Shown here: piece by piece, positions 7,154-16,892 of the stretch | Layout: each line of letters opens with the position of its first letter | Numbering within the stretch: the stretch's first letter is position 1 | Assembly: GCF_001679005.1 (NCBI RefSeq) | Contig: NZ_LXTW01000012.1 | Span: 329,116-393,115, forward strand | Source: Moraxella nonliquefaciens | Lineage (GTDB): Bacteria > Pseudomonadota > Gammaproteobacteria > Pseudomonadales > Moraxellaceae | Reading direction: 5' to 3' | DNA length: 64,000 nt | Translations under genes and position numbers: made by a program | The notes under the pieces: model-generated | Told to the model about the DNA's origin: nothing | Databases searched by the model: none | Seen by the model: the letters and a program-made list of their open reading frames with translations, nothing else

Positions 7154-8720
7154 GTCCGCCATTGATGAGCGTTTGCGTCAGTACCGCCATGGCTTGCCTG
7201 ACAGTGATTTTACGGTGTTTTATCATCTGATGAGCTTGGAGCGAAATTCAGACATTCGCATTAAGGTTGCTTTAAAAGAAGGTGAGCATGTCCCATCTGC
7301 GACCAAGATTTATCCCAATGCCAACTGGTATGAGCGTGAGGTGTGGGACATGTTTGGGGTGGTGTTTGATGGGCATCCGCATCTGACACGCATTTTATTG
7401 CCCAAATATTGGGAGGGACACCCATTACGCAAAGAATATCACGCACGAGCCACCGAATTTACGCCCTATTTTTTGAACACCGCCAAACAAGAGTTTGAGC
7501 AAGAGAACTTACGCTTTGTGCCAGAAGAGTGGGGCATGAAACGCTCTGGGCGTGATGAGGATTTTATGTTTTTAAACATCGGGCCAAACCACCCATCTGC
7601 TCATGGGGCGTTTCGTTTGGTGTTGCAGCTTGATGGTGAGGAGATTGTGGATTGTATCCCTGACATTGGCTATCACCACCGTGGGGCGGAGAAGATGGCG
7701 GAGCGTCAGACTTGGCATTCATTCATTCCTTATACCGACCGCATTGATTATTTGGGTGGGGTGATGAATGAGTTGCCTTATATCATGGCGGTGGAGAAAC
7801 TGGCAGGCATCAGCACCCCTGAGCGTGCCAATGTCATTCGCATCATGATGAGTGAGTTTTTTAGGATTACCAATAACCTGCTCTATTGGGGCACATTTAT
7901 TCAAGACGCTGGTGGCATGACCCCTGTGTTTTATATGTTTGCTGACCGTCAAAAGGCGTATGATGTCATAGAAGCGGTAACAGGCTATCGCATGCACCCT
8001 GCGTGGTTTCGGATAGGCGGTACGGCACATGATTTACCCAATGGCTGGCAGCGGTTGGTGCGTGAGTTTTTGGACTGGATGCCAAAACGCCTTGATGAAT
8101 ATGTCAAGGCAACCATGACCAATAGTGTGCTAAAAGGACGCACGCAAAATGTCGCCCAATATGATGCCAAACATGCTCTGGCGTGGGGCGTAACAGGGGC
8201 AGGACTAAGGGCGACGGGCATTGAGTTTGATTTGCGTAAAGCGAGACCGTATTTGGGTTATGAGAATTTTGACTTTGAAATTCCTGTGTTTTATAACGGT
8301 GATGCCTATGACCGCTGTTTGGTTAAAATTGAAGAGATTCGCCAAAGTTTACGCATCATTGAACAATGCCTAAATAACATGCCATCTGGGGCATATAAGG
8401 CTGACCATCCACTGGCTGTGCCACCGCCAAAAGATAAAACTCTAAAAGATATTGAAACGCTGATTAACCATTTTGTATCAGTATCATGGGGGCCTGTCAT
8501 GCCAGCAGGGGAGTCAGCGTGTATGGTAGAAGGCGTTAAGGGGCTTAACAGCTATTATGTCATATCCGATAAATCCACCATGAGCTATCGCACACGCATT
8601 CGCACGCCAACCTTTGCCCATTTGCAGCAGATGCCCAGCGTGATTAACGGCTCTTTGGTGTCTGATGCGATTATTTATTTGGCAAGCATTGATATTGTGA
8701 TGGCAGATTGTGATAGGTAA
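6972..8720 (+). CDS. nuoCD: NADH-quinone oxidoreductase fused subunits C and D
   Basis: This fused peripheral-arm subunit of complex I has 582 residues, comparable to the fused NuoCD of E. coli. Residues 1 to about 170 are the NuoC (30-kDa) domain, with the signature around YEREVWDMFGVVFDGHP and EGHPLRKEY. The NuoD (49-kDa) domain follows from about residue 190, with NIGPNHPSAHGAFR, DIGYHHRGAEKMAE and a C-terminal end in ADCDR. The NuoD part lines the quinone pocket next to NuoB. The gene has the correct neighbours only at a distance: nuoB is 3.3 kb upstream and nuoE about 0.9 kb downstream, with accessory genes in both gaps. The start codon lies in the repeated segment shared with the fragment at 4870. 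Confidence 0.97.
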   Translation: MSIHHIHDFDILNQLNAKFENLVIQETADTIPTIWVTAEQLLDVLLFLRTLPKPFVMLVDLSAIDERLRQYRHGLPDSDFTVFYHLMSLERNSDIRIKVALKEGEHVPSATKIYPNANWYEREVWDMFGVVFDGHPHLTRILLPKYWEGHPLRKEYHARATEFTPYFLNTAKQEFEQENLRFVPEEWGMKRSGRDEDFMFLNIGPNHPSAHGAFRLVLQLDGEEIVDCIPDIGYHHRGAEKMAERQTWHSFIPYTDRIDYLGGVMNELPYIMAVEKLAGISTPERANVIRIMMSEFFRITNNLLYWGTFIQDAGGMTPVFYMFADRQKAYDVIEAVTGYRMHPAWFRIGGTAHDLPNGWQRLVREFLDWMPKRLDEYVKATMTNSVLKGRTQNVAQYDAKHALAWGVTGAGLRATGIEFDLRKARPYLGYENFDFEIPVFYNGDAYDRCLVKIEEIRQSLRIIEQCLNNMPSGAYKADHPLAVPPPKDKTLKDIETLINHFVSVSWGPVMPAGESACMVEGVKGLNSYYVISDKSTMSYRTRIRTPTFAHLQQMPSVINGSLVSDAIIYLASIDIVMADCDR

Positions 8721-8799
8721 CTGCCTTTTCGCCAAAGATTGATGGCGATTTAAAAATTGCTCTAAGAGTTATCAAAATAGGCATTTATAAAGGACGGTC

Positions 8800-9566
8800 A
8801 TGCAAGAAATAATACAATCTATTGTTTTTATTGCTGCCGCCATACTGCACGGAATTACAGGCATGGGGTTTCCGATGCTCGGTACAACCGCATTGGCTTT
8901 TATCATGCCATTGTCTAAGGTTGTTGCCTTGGTGGCATTACCAAGCCTGTTAATGAGCTTGTTGGTTCTATGTAGCAATAACAAAAAGGGTTTTTACCAA
9001 GAGATTGTTTATTATTTAAAAACCTATAAATTGCTTGCTATTGGTAGCGTCGTTGGCAGCATTTGGGGGTAAAGCTGCTTTTGATACTTCCAGTGTCTTG
9101 GCTGTTTTTACTGATGGCAATCATTACATTGTATTATTCTGTCAATGGCATTTTAAATGTATGTGCAAAAGCAAAAAATATTCAAGTGGTTGCCAATAAT
9201 AAAAATATGGTTCTGTTTGGGTTTTTGGCAGGCGTTATTGGCGGTTCAACCAATACCATGTCCCCCATATTGTTAATATTTTTGCTGAGTGAAACAGAGG
9301 ATAAAAACCGCATCGCAAAAGCAAGCAACCTGTGCTATCTTTTGGCGAAAATTGTTCAAATATATATGCTAAAAGACCAGTATTGGTTATTAAATAAGAG
9401 TGAATACGGTTTAATATTTTTACTGTCCGTATTGTCTATTATTGGATTGTATGCTGGCATTTGGTTAAGAGCTAAGATTAGCCCAAATTTTTTTAAAATG
9501 TTAATTTTTATTGTTTTATTGGTATTGGCTCTAAAAATTGGGCATTCAGGTTTAATTAAACTTTAA
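8800..9566 (+). pseudogene. Second TauE/SafE (TSUP) permease, frameshifted
   Basis: ATG 8800 follows a good ribosome binding site (AAGGACGG). The first frame encodes 90 residues ending SVVGSIWG-stop at 9072; the second picks up at once with VKLLLILPV and runs to 9566. Joined, they give about 255 residues with seven or eight hydrophobic helices. TSUP-like glycine motifs appear in both halves (LHGITGMGFPMLG and FLAGVIGGSTNTMSP). The break is at a run of five G (9065-9069), where one added G restores the frame. It is only distantly related to the TSUP protein at 5065-5829. It is inserted between nuoCD and nuoE in the operon direction. Real inactivation cannot be told from sequencing error here. 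Confidence 0.75.
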
Positions 9567-9654
9567 GTCATTATTAAATGCCTTAACTTATTATTAAATA
9601 TTGTTATTAAATCATTGACACAATGTTTTAGAATTTTAAATACAAAAGGTTACC

Positions 9655-10164
9655 ATGAAAATTGTTACCGACAAAACCCCCAAAGTGGACATTCACGCCA
9701 TTTTAATGCCCCAAGAAATTGACGGCATTCATCATCACATTCATCACTACCCACAGCCCCGTGCGGCGGTGCTTGATGCTTTGAAACTTGTGCAAAAGCG
9801 TAACGGCTGGGTCAATGATGCCCAAGTGGCTGCCATTGCCAACATGCTTGGCATCAGTGTGGCAGATGTTGAGGGGGTGGCGACATTTTTTAATCGCATT
9901 TATCGCTTGCCTGTTGGGCGACATGTGATTTTGGTTTGTGATAGCATTGCTTGCTATTTGACAGGCTATGAACCGCTTTTGGCTGAGTTTAAGGCACAGC
10001 TGGGCATTGAGTTTGGGCAAACCACAGCTGATGGCAGGTTTACCCTGTTGCCAATTTGTTGTTTGGGAAATTGTGATAAAGGGGCAAGTGTGCTGATAGA
10101 TGAAGACACTTATGGCCCTGTGCTGCCGTCCGAGGTCGGTCTATTATTGGAGCAATATGTATGA
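9655..10164 (+). CDS. nuoE: NADH-quinone oxidoreductase subunit E
   Basis: NuoE is the 24-kDa-type peripheral subunit of complex I carrying the N1a [2Fe-2S] cluster. The 169-residue product matches family length. The four ligands are visible as CDSIAC and, 30-odd residues later, CCLGNCDKGA, with the normal spacings of four and three residues. The N-terminal helical part (AALDALKLVQKRNGWV type region, VEGVATFFNRIYR) is also standard. The stop overlaps the nuoF start as ATGA, so translation is coupled to nuoF. Confidence 0.97.
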   Translation: MKIVTDKTPKVDIHAILMPQEIDGIHHHIHHYPQPRAAVLDALKLVQKRNGWVNDAQVAAIANMLGISVADVEGVATFFNRIYRLPVGRHVILVCDSIACYLTGYEPLLAEFKAQLGIEFGQTTADGRFTLLPICCLGNCDKGASVLIDEDTYGPVLPSEVGLLLEQYV

Positions 10165-11582
10165 ATAAGCCAAATGTCAGCGAACAGATTGACGCTCGTA
10201 AAAACGGACTTGCCCCAAGCCAGCTTAACCGCCAAAAAACCCCAATCTGGGGCGTGGGACTGGCGGACGGTCAAGCACCAACATCACAAACGCACCCTTT
10301 GACATGGCGACTGTATCATCATGATGCACTGCTGACACTGGCAGATTATGAAAAGCTGGACGGTTTTGTTGGCTTAAAAAACGCCCTATCCAAATCGCCC
10401 AAAGAAGTCGGCGAGATGATAAAAACCGCCAATGTGCGTGGGCGTGGTGGGGCAGGGTTTAACGCAGGGCTAAAATGGACATTCATGACCCCGCCTGATG
10501 GGGGCGTGCGTTATTTGATTTGTAATGCCGATGAGATGGAACCTGGCACATTCAAAGACCGCCTATTGATGGAGCGTCTGCCTTTTCAGCTCATTGAGGG
10601 CATGCTCATCAGTGCCTATGCCATTGGGGCGAGCGTGGGCTATGTCTTTATCCGTGGCGAGTATGTCCTAGCTGCCAAGCGCTTACAAAACGCCATTAAC
10701 GAGTGTGTCGCCAATCGCTTGCTGGGTGATGGGATTTTGGGGACGGAGTTTAACTTTACTTTGCATGTTCATACAGGGGCGGGGCGGTATATTTGTGGTG
10801 AAGAGACGGCACTCATTAATTGCTTGGAGGGCAGGCGTGCCAACCCACGCACCAAACCGCCATTTCCCCAAGTTTCAGGGGCGTGGGGTCGCCCAACGGT
10901 GGTGAATAATGTTGAGACATTAAACAACATGCCTGCCATTTTGCTAAATGGGGTGGATTGGTATTTGAATTTGCCAAAAGCCAAGGGCAAATCCACCACC
11001 CCTGGCACCAAAATCATGGGCGTGTCAGGGCGTGTCAAAGATGCAGGGCTTTGGGAGTTGCCTTTTGGTCATACCGCAAGGGAGTTAATAGAGCTGGCAG
11101 GTGGCATGCAAGAGGGGCTTAGCTTAAAGGCATGGCTACCGGGGGGAGCGAGTACCGACTTTTTGACCGCAAGTGATGAGCATTTGGATTTGGTGATGGA
11201 CTTTGACCCCATCATGAAAGCGGGCAGTCGTTTGGGTACTTGCTTGATGATGGTGGTGGACGAAAGCCAAGACATGGTGAGTTTGTCAAAAAATCTACAA
11301 CAGTTTTTTCAGCGTGAAAGTTGTGGCTGGTGTACCCCTTGCCGTGATGGCTTACCGTGGGGCGTTAAAATCCTTGATGCCATGGATAACGGACAGGCCC
11401 AAGCGGACGACATTGACAAACTATCCGAGCTGACACGAGATTTGTGGATTGGCAAAACCTTTTGCGCTCATGCCCCAGGGGCGATGGAGCCACTCATGAG
11501 TGCGTTAAAATATTTCCGTCATGAATTTGAGCAAAAAGTAAACAACCAATCAAAACCACAACAAAATAAGGTGGGGGTGTAA
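10161..11582 (+). CDS. nuoF: NADH-quinone oxidoreductase subunit F (NADH/FMN-binding)
   Basis: NuoF is the 51-kDa-type subunit where NADH is oxidised. At 473 residues it is slightly longer than usual because of a polar N-terminal segment. The glycine-rich NADH/FMN loop is seen in GRGGAGFNAGLKW (about 93-105) and the FMN contact in CNADEMEPGTFKDR. The N3 [4Fe-4S] ligands are in SCGWCTPCRDG and in GKTFCAHAPGA. It overlaps nuoE by four bases and is followed after one base by nuoG. Confidence 0.97.
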   Translation: MNKPNVSEQIDARKNGLAPSQLNRQKTPIWGVGLADGQAPTSQTHPLTWRLYHHDALLTLADYEKLDGFVGLKNALSKSPKEVGEMIKTANVRGRGGAGFNAGLKWTFMTPPDGGVRYLICNADEMEPGTFKDRLLMERLPFQLIEGMLISAYAIGASVGYVFIRGEYVLAAKRLQNAINECVANRLLGDGILGTEFNFTLHVHTGAGRYICGEETALINCLEGRRANPRTKPPFPQVSGAWGRPTVVNNVETLNNMPAILLNGVDWYLNLPKAKGKSTTPGTKIMGVSGRVKDAGLWELPFGHTARELIELAGGMQEGLSLKAWLPGGASTDFLTASDEHLDLVMDFDPIMKAGSRLGTCLMMVVDESQDMVSLSKNLQQFFQRESCGWCTPCRDGLPWGVKILDAMDNGQAQADDIDKLSELTRDLWIGKTFCAHAPGAMEPLMSALKYFRHEFEQKVNNQSKPQQNKVGV

Positions 11583-11583
11583 C

Positions 11584-14500
11584 ATGGCAGTCATTCATAT
11601 AGATGGTAAAACTTATGATGTGGACGGCTCGGATAACCTGCTCTCAGCCTGCCTGTCGCTTGGCATTGATGTGCCGTATTTTTGTTATCACCCAGCCCTA
11701 GGTTCGGTCGGTTCTTGTCGTCAGTGTGCCGTCAAACAGTATAATAACGCCGAGGATTATCAAGCAGGCAAAGGGCGGTTGGTGATGAGCTGTATGGTTG
11801 CCCCCAGTGATGACATGTATATCTCTGTTGATGATGATGAAGCCAAGGCATTTCGCAAAAGCATTGTGGAATATTTGATGACCAATCACCCCCATGACTG
11901 CCCCACTTGTGAAGAGGGTGGTCATTGTCATTTGCAAGACATGACTTATATGTCAGGTCATCATCGTCGCCGTTACCGCTTTACCAAACGCACTCACCAC
12001 AATCAAGAGCTTGGGCCTTTTATCGCTCATGAAATGAACCGCTGTATCGCCTGCTATCGCTGTGTGCGATTTTATCAAGATTATGCAGGTGGTGATGATT
12101 TGGGCGTGTATGCGTCTAATAACCGTGTTTATTTTGGTCGCCCAGAAGATGGGCAGTTTGACAGTGAGTTTAGTGGTAATTTAACCGAAGTTTGCCCCAC
12201 AGGGGTGTTTACGGATAAAACCCATTCTGAGCGTTACAATCGTAAATGGGACATGCAATATGCCCCAAGCATTTGCCATGGCTGTTCGGCAGGCTGTAAC
12301 ATTTCAGCAGGCGAGCGTTATGGCGAGCTTCGGCGTATTGAGAACCGCTATAATCACGATGTCAATGGCTACTTTTTATGCGACCGTGGGCGTTTTGGTT
12401 ATGGTTATGTCAATCGTGCTGACCGCCCAACCCATCCTCTTAAAAATGTGAATGGACAATTTGTCAAGACCAGTGCAGAGCTTGCTGTGGATGGCGTGGC
12501 GGACTTGCTAAAAGGTAAAAATGTGATTGGCATTGGGTCAGCCAGAGCCAGTTTGGAGAGTAATTTTGCCCTAAAAAGACTGGTTGGAGCAAACAATTTT
12601 AGCACAGGCGAGCGAGCGGCCGTTAAAGATGTGGTGGAATTGGGTGTGGCATTATTACGCCATGAAGCGGTGCATCAGGCATCATTGGCACAGATTGAGA
12701 CGGCAGATGGCGTGTTTATTTTGGGGGAGGACATTACCCAAACGGCAAGCCGTGTTGCCTTGTCAGTACGCCAAGCGGCTAAGAATAAATCCCGCCAAAT
12801 GGCAAGTGCCCTAAAAACCGAGCATTGGCTTGCTGAACCTGTTAAGCGTATCGGACAAAGTGCGTACAGTCCGATTTATGTGGCGTGTGTGGCAGATACT
12901 AAGCTATCCGACATTGCCAAAGTGTCTGCTGTTGCCACACCAGATGACATTGCCAAATTGGGCTTTATGGTGGGCGATGTCATCAAGGCATATGCTGATA
13001 CGCTAGATGAGATTGGCAAAAGTGAGAACGCCATTTTTGCCAAAGAAAAACAGACGGATTTGGTGATTGATGATGACATGGCAATGCAATTTTTGGCGCA
13101 TCATATCGCTTATGATTTGATTATGGCAAATCGTCCGCTTGTTGTTACAGGCACAAGTTTGACATCAAAAGCAATCGTTCAGGCCGCAGGCTACATTGCC
13201 CAAACCTTGACCGCCAAGCGTGCCAAAATCGCCCATGTGGAGCGTGAATTTGTAGAAGTGCAAAACGCCAAAATCCGTGATGAGGTCGCTCGTCAGTTCA
13301 TTGACCCTGATAAAGATGCCAAAACGGACGGTACGCACACCACAGAGCGAGACCCCAATGACTTTGAAAAAGAGCTGTCATCTCGCCTATTAAAGACAAA
13401 TACTCTGTATGCTGATAAAACAGGCGTGTATGTTGCCATGCCAGAGTCCAATAGCGTGGGTGTGAATTTGTTGGGTGGGCAGGCGATGGAGGAGGTTTTG
13501 GCACAAGCGTTTGAGGCGGTGGTCGTGTTAGAACATGATTTGTCAAATCTGACCCCAAACCAATTTGACAAATTAACACAAAAAACACTCATCGTACTAG
13601 ACCATCAGTCTTATGAATGGCATGATAAAGCTGATTTTGTGTTATCAAGTGCATCATTTGCTGAAAGTGATGGCACGCTTGTCTCTGCTGAGGGGCGAGC
13701 AGGGCGGTTTTTTGCAAGCTATGATAAAAAATATTATGAACCAACCAGCGAGCTAAAAGACAGTTGGCGTTGGCTACATGCACTTGACAATGCCATGACA
13801 AACAAGATGGGTGAACCCATCTGGCACCATCTTGATGATGTCATTGATGAGCTGATTGTAGAGTATCCATACCTTGCTCAAATCAAAGATGCTGCCCCAG
13901 AGTCAGATTATCGCATTACAGGGCTAAAAGTTGCCCGTGAACCACGCCGTTATTCGGGGCGGACGGTGTTACGCTCGCCCATTTCTATCCACGAACCCAT
14001 GCAACCTAAGGACTTAGACAGTGGTTTGACCTTTTCAATGGAGGGTTATGTGGGCGATAAGACCAATCCAAGCCTCATCCCTTTTGCGTGGTCAGCAGGC
14101 TGGAACTCCCCACAAGCATGGAATAAATACCAAAATAAAGTTGGTGGGCGATTAAAAGGTGGCGATGTGGGCATTCGTCTGTTTGAGACACTGCCAAAGA
14201 CGCAAATGGTGTTTGGGCGTGTTGATATTGATAATGTGAATGTTGCTACAAGCATTTTTGATGGTCGTGCGGTCGTTGTGCCTGTGCATAATCTATTTGC
14301 AAGCTCACGCATGATAAGCCGTAGCCCTGTGGTAGCAAGCCAAATCAAGCCCGCCATGTGGATGATAAACCATGATGATGCAGAGCGTTGGATGGTTAAG
14401 GCGGGCGATAAATTAACTCTTGCCCAGCATGGGGCAGAGATTACCTTGCCTGTGGAGGTGGTGGATTATTTGGCAGATGGCTGTATTGGTTATCCTGATG

Positions 14501-14685
14501 GCGTTGTACCGCTTATGCTCGGTATACCAACGACTGTCAAAAAGGCGGAAGCTGATACGCCTGTCTATGTGCCTGAACATCAAAGGAGCATGCAGAGATT
14601 GGCAAGTATCAAGCGTGAGAATATCTTTACACCAAAGGCAGGGTTTAATAACACACCGTTTGCGATGAATGAAGTGGGGGCATAA
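11584..14685 (+). CDS. nuoG: NADH-quinone oxidoreductase subunit G
   Basis: NuoG is the largest peripheral-arm subunit and carries several Fe-S clusters. N-terminal ligands occur in order: YFCYHPALGSVGSCRQC and SCMVAP for the [2Fe-2S] cluster; HDCPTCEEGGHCHLQD for the Cys/His cluster; and NRCIACYRCVRF plus TEVCPTGVF for [4Fe-4S] clusters. CHGCSAGCN with a later Cys in FLCDRGRFG provides the extra N7-type site known from E. coli NuoG. The remainder is the molybdopterin-oxidoreductase-like fold without a cofactor. At 1,033 residues it is over 100 longer than the E. coli protein; the extra length lies in the central and C-terminal region, including the polar stretch around DPDKDAKTDGTHTTERDPND. 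Confidence 0.97.
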   Translation: MAVIHIDGKTYDVDGSDNLLSACLSLGIDVPYFCYHPALGSVGSCRQCAVKQYNNAEDYQAGKGRLVMSCMVAPSDDMYISVDDDEAKAFRKSIVEYLMTNHPHDCPTCEEGGHCHLQDMTYMSGHHRRRYRFTKRTHHNQELGPFIAHEMNRCIACYRCVRFYQDYAGGDDLGVYASNNRVYFGRPEDGQFDSEFSGNLTEVCPTGVFTDKTHSERYNRKWDMQYAPSICHGCSAGCNISAGERYGELRRIENRYNHDVNGYFLCDRGRFGYGYVNRADRPTHPLKNVNGQFVKTSAELAVDGVADLLKGKNVIGIGSARASLESNFALKRLVGANNFSTGERAAVKDVVELGVALLRHEAVHQASLAQIETADGVFILGEDITQTASRVALSVRQAAKNKSRQMASALKTEHWLAEPVKRIGQSAYSPIYVACVADTKLSDIAKVSAVATPDDIAKLGFMVGDVIKAYADTLDEIGKSENAIFAKEKQTDLVIDDDMAMQFLAHHIAYDLIMANRPLVVTGTSLTSKAIVQAAGYIAQTLTAKRAKIAHVEREFVEVQNAKIRDEVARQFIDPDKDAKTDGTHTTERDPNDFEKELSSRLLKTNTLYADKTGVYVAMPESNSVGVNLLGGQAMEEVLAQAFEAVVVLEHDLSNLTPNQFDKLTQKTLIVLDHQSYEWHDKADFVLSSASFAESDGTLVSAEGRAGRFFASYDKKYYEPTSELKDSWRWLHALDNAMTNKMGEPIWHHLDDVIDELIVEYPYLAQIKDAAPESDYRITGLKVAREPRRYSGRTVLRSPISIHEPMQPKDLDSGLTFSMEGYVGDKTNPSLIPFAWSAGWNSPQAWNKYQNKVGGRLKGGDVGIRLFETLPKTQMVFGRVDIDNVNVATSIFDGRAVVVPVHNLFASSRMISRSPVVASQIKPAMWMINHDDAERWMVKAGDKLTLAQHGAEITLPVEVVDYLADGCIGYPDGVVPLMLGIPTTVKKAEADTPVYVPEHQRSMQRLASIKRENIFTPKAGFNNTPFAMNEVGA

Positions 14686-15714
14686 ATGAGTATTCGTGTG
14701 ATTCCTGATGTGCCGTCATGGCTTGGCACTTGGTCGTTTGAGTGGTGGTCGTTTGTTTTTATGACCGCCCAAACGCTGATTATTTTTTTGGGGCTTGTTG
14801 TGACAGCGGCCTTGATGATTGTGTATGAACGGCGTATGTTGGCGTTGTGGCAAGACCGTTATGGCCCAAATCGTGTTGGCTGGCAAGGCTCGCTACAACT
14901 GGTGGCGGACATGCTCAAAATCTTTTTTAAAGAAGACTGGACACCCAACTTTGCCGACAAACGCCTATTTACCCTAGCCCCTGCCATTGCCATGTTTAGT
15001 GCTTTGGCGTCTTTTGCCATCATTCCCTTATCACCCACATTGGGGGCAGCAGATTGGAACATTGGCATTTTATTTTTCTTTGCCATGGCAGGTTTGGCGG
15101 TGTATGCGGTGATGTTTGGCGGCTGGGCTTCTGCCAATAAATTTGCTTTGCTTGGCGGTCTGCGTTCAGCGGCTCAGACGATAAGCTATGAGGTCTTTTT
15201 GGGCTTATCGCTCATGGGCGTGGTGGCGATGACAGGGTCATTTAACTTGCGTGAGATTGTCTTGGCTCAGGCAGATGTTTGGCATGTCATTCCACAATTT
15301 TTGGGGTTTTTGACCTTTTGTGTGGCAGGCGTGGCAGTTACCCACCGCCACCCTTTTGACCAACCAGAGGCGGAACAAGAACTGGCAGAGGGTTATCATG
15401 TGGAATACTCTGGCATGAAATTTGGCATGTTTTTTATCGGTGAATATGTCAATGTGGTTGTCATCTCAGCACTCATGACCTGTTTGTTTTTTGGGGGTTG
15501 GCTTGCCCCATTTAATCTGGATTTGCCCTTTGTGCCACCTGTGTTTTGGTTTTTGATTAAGACCTTGTTTTTTATGACTTTGTTTGTGCTAATTCGTGGT
15601 TCACTCATGCGTCCCAGATACGATCAGGTGATGAATTTTGGCTGGAAAGTGTGCTTACCCATAACGCTGCTAAACCTTTTGGCGACTGCTTTTGTGATTT
15701 TGATGGTGAATTAA
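14686..15714 (+). CDS. nuoH: NADH-quinone oxidoreductase subunit H
   Basis: NuoH is the membrane subunit forming the floor of the quinone chamber and the link to proton pumping. The 342 residues contain about eight hydrophobic helices. Family landmarks include RYGPNRVGWQG in the first cytoplasmic loop, SYEVFLGLSL, and the conserved acidic loop EAEQELAEGYHVEYSG. The start follows the nuoG stop directly, and the nuoI start follows the stop directly. Confidence 0.97.
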   Translation: MSIRVIPDVPSWLGTWSFEWWSFVFMTAQTLIIFLGLVVTAALMIVYERRMLALWQDRYGPNRVGWQGSLQLVADMLKIFFKEDWTPNFADKRLFTLAPAIAMFSALASFAIIPLSPTLGAADWNIGILFFFAMAGLAVYAVMFGGWASANKFALLGGLRSAAQTISYEVFLGLSLMGVVAMTGSFNLREIVLAQADVWHVIPQFLGFLTFCVAGVAVTHRHPFDQPEAEQELAEGYHVEYSGMKFGMFFIGEYVNVVVISALMTCLFFGGWLAPFNLDLPFVPPVFWFLIKTLFFMTLFVLIRGSLMRPRYDQVMNFGWKVCLPITLLNLLATAFVILMVN

Positions 15715-16263
15715 ATGTTTGCAACTTTAAAAAATACGGCAGTGGGCATGTTTACCATTGTGCGTTCAATGTGGATGGTCAATAGCCACGCCCTAAGACC
15801 CAGAGACACGATTTTATACCCTGAACAGCCTGTGCCTGTACCACCCCGTTTTCGTGGTCGCATTGTGCTGACCCGAGACCCTGATGGCGATGAACGCTGT
15901 GTGGCGTGTAACTTGTGTGCGGTGGCTTGCCCTGTGGGTTGTATTAGCCTACAAAAGGCAGAGCGAGAAGATGGGCGTTGGTATCCTGAGTTTTTTCGCA
16001 TCAATTTTAGTCGCTGTGTGTTTTGTGGCATGTGTGAAGAGGCGTGCCCAACCACCGCCATTCAGCTCACCCCTGATTTTGAGCTTGGTGAATATGACCG
16101 CCAAAATCTGGTGTATGAAAAAGAACATTTACTCATCAGTGGTGTGGGTAAATACCCAGAATACAACTATTATAGAGTAACAGGCATGGCAACGGACGAT
16201 AAACCCAAAGGGTCGCACGAGCGTGAAGCAGAGCCTGTTAATGTGCGGAGTTTGTTGCCATGA
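15715..16263 (+). CDS. nuoI: NADH-quinone oxidoreductase subunit I
   Basis: NuoI is the ferredoxin-like peripheral subunit that carries clusters N6a and N6b between NuoG and NuoB. It contains two complete CxxCxxCxxxCP motifs, CVACNLCAVACPVGC and CVFCGMCEEACPTTA, about 40 residues apart. The 182 residues match the family. Its stop overlaps the nuoJ start as ATGA. Confidence 0.97.
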   Translation: MFATLKNTAVGMFTIVRSMWMVNSHALRPRDTILYPEQPVPVPPRFRGRIVLTRDPDGDERCVACNLCAVACPVGCISLQKAEREDGRWYPEFFRINFSRCVFCGMCEEACPTTAIQLTPDFELGEYDRQNLVYEKEHLLISGVGKYPEYNYYRVTGMATDDKPKGSHEREAEPVNVRSLLP

Positions 16264-16892
16264 TTGATGTGTTAAAGGCGTTTTTGGCAAATGGCAGTGT
16301 GGTGGGTTTTTATGTCTTATCGCTGGTGGCAATTTGGGCAAGCCTAAGGGTGGTAACGCACGCCAATGCTGTGCATGCCATTTTATCCATGATTGTATCA
16401 TTATTGGCCGTGGCGGGTATTTTCTTTATCTTAGGTGCTCCATTTGCAGGCATTCTTGAAATCATTGTCTATGCTGGGGCGATTTTGGTGTTATTTGTGT
16501 TTGTCATCATGATGCTAAATCTAGGCACAGATACCACAGAAGAAAAAACATGGCTTACCGCCAATGCGTGGGCGATGCCTGTGTGTCTGATGATGATTGT
16601 TGGGGCGGTGCTGATTGGTTTTATTGGCTATGGTACAGACCAATCCATACAGCTACAAAGCGATACCATCTCTGCCAAAGATGTGGGTATACGCTTATTT
16701 ACAGGGTATGTGTTGCTTGTGGAGGTGGCGGCATTTTTGCTTTTGGGGGCATTGGTTGCGGCATATCATTTGGGTAAAAAAGCACTTGATGATGAAAACA
16801 TCAGCCACAGCCAAACATGCCCTGACATCGTCTCTAATACATGGGCGAATCAAGACAAAGAGCAACAGGAGAGAGCCAATGCAAAATTATAA
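16260..16892 (+). CDS. nuoJ: NADH-quinone oxidoreductase subunit J
   Basis: NuoJ is a membrane-arm subunit next to NuoK and NuoH. The 210 residues have five hydrophobic helices; the conserved pi-bulge helix region GAPFAGILEIIVYAGAILVL is clear. A polar C-terminal tail (ENISHSQTCPD...) is somewhat longer than in E. coli. It overlaps nuoI by four bases and nuoK by 14 bases. Confidence 0.96.
   Translation: MIDVLKAFLANGSVVGFYVLSLVAIWASLRVVTHANAVHAILSMIVSLLAVAGIFFILGAPFAGILEIIVYAGAILVLFVFVIMMLNLGTDTTEEKTWLTANAWAMPVCLMMIVGAVLIGFIGYGTDQSIQLQSDTISAKDVGIRLFTGYVLLVEVAAFLLLGALVAAYHLGKKALDDENISHSQTCPDIVSNTWANQDKEQQERANAKL

Noticed and set aside
16615..16878. Longer N-terminus for nuoK
   Set aside because: It lies wholly inside nuoJ; ATG 16879 has a ribosome binding site and fits the family.
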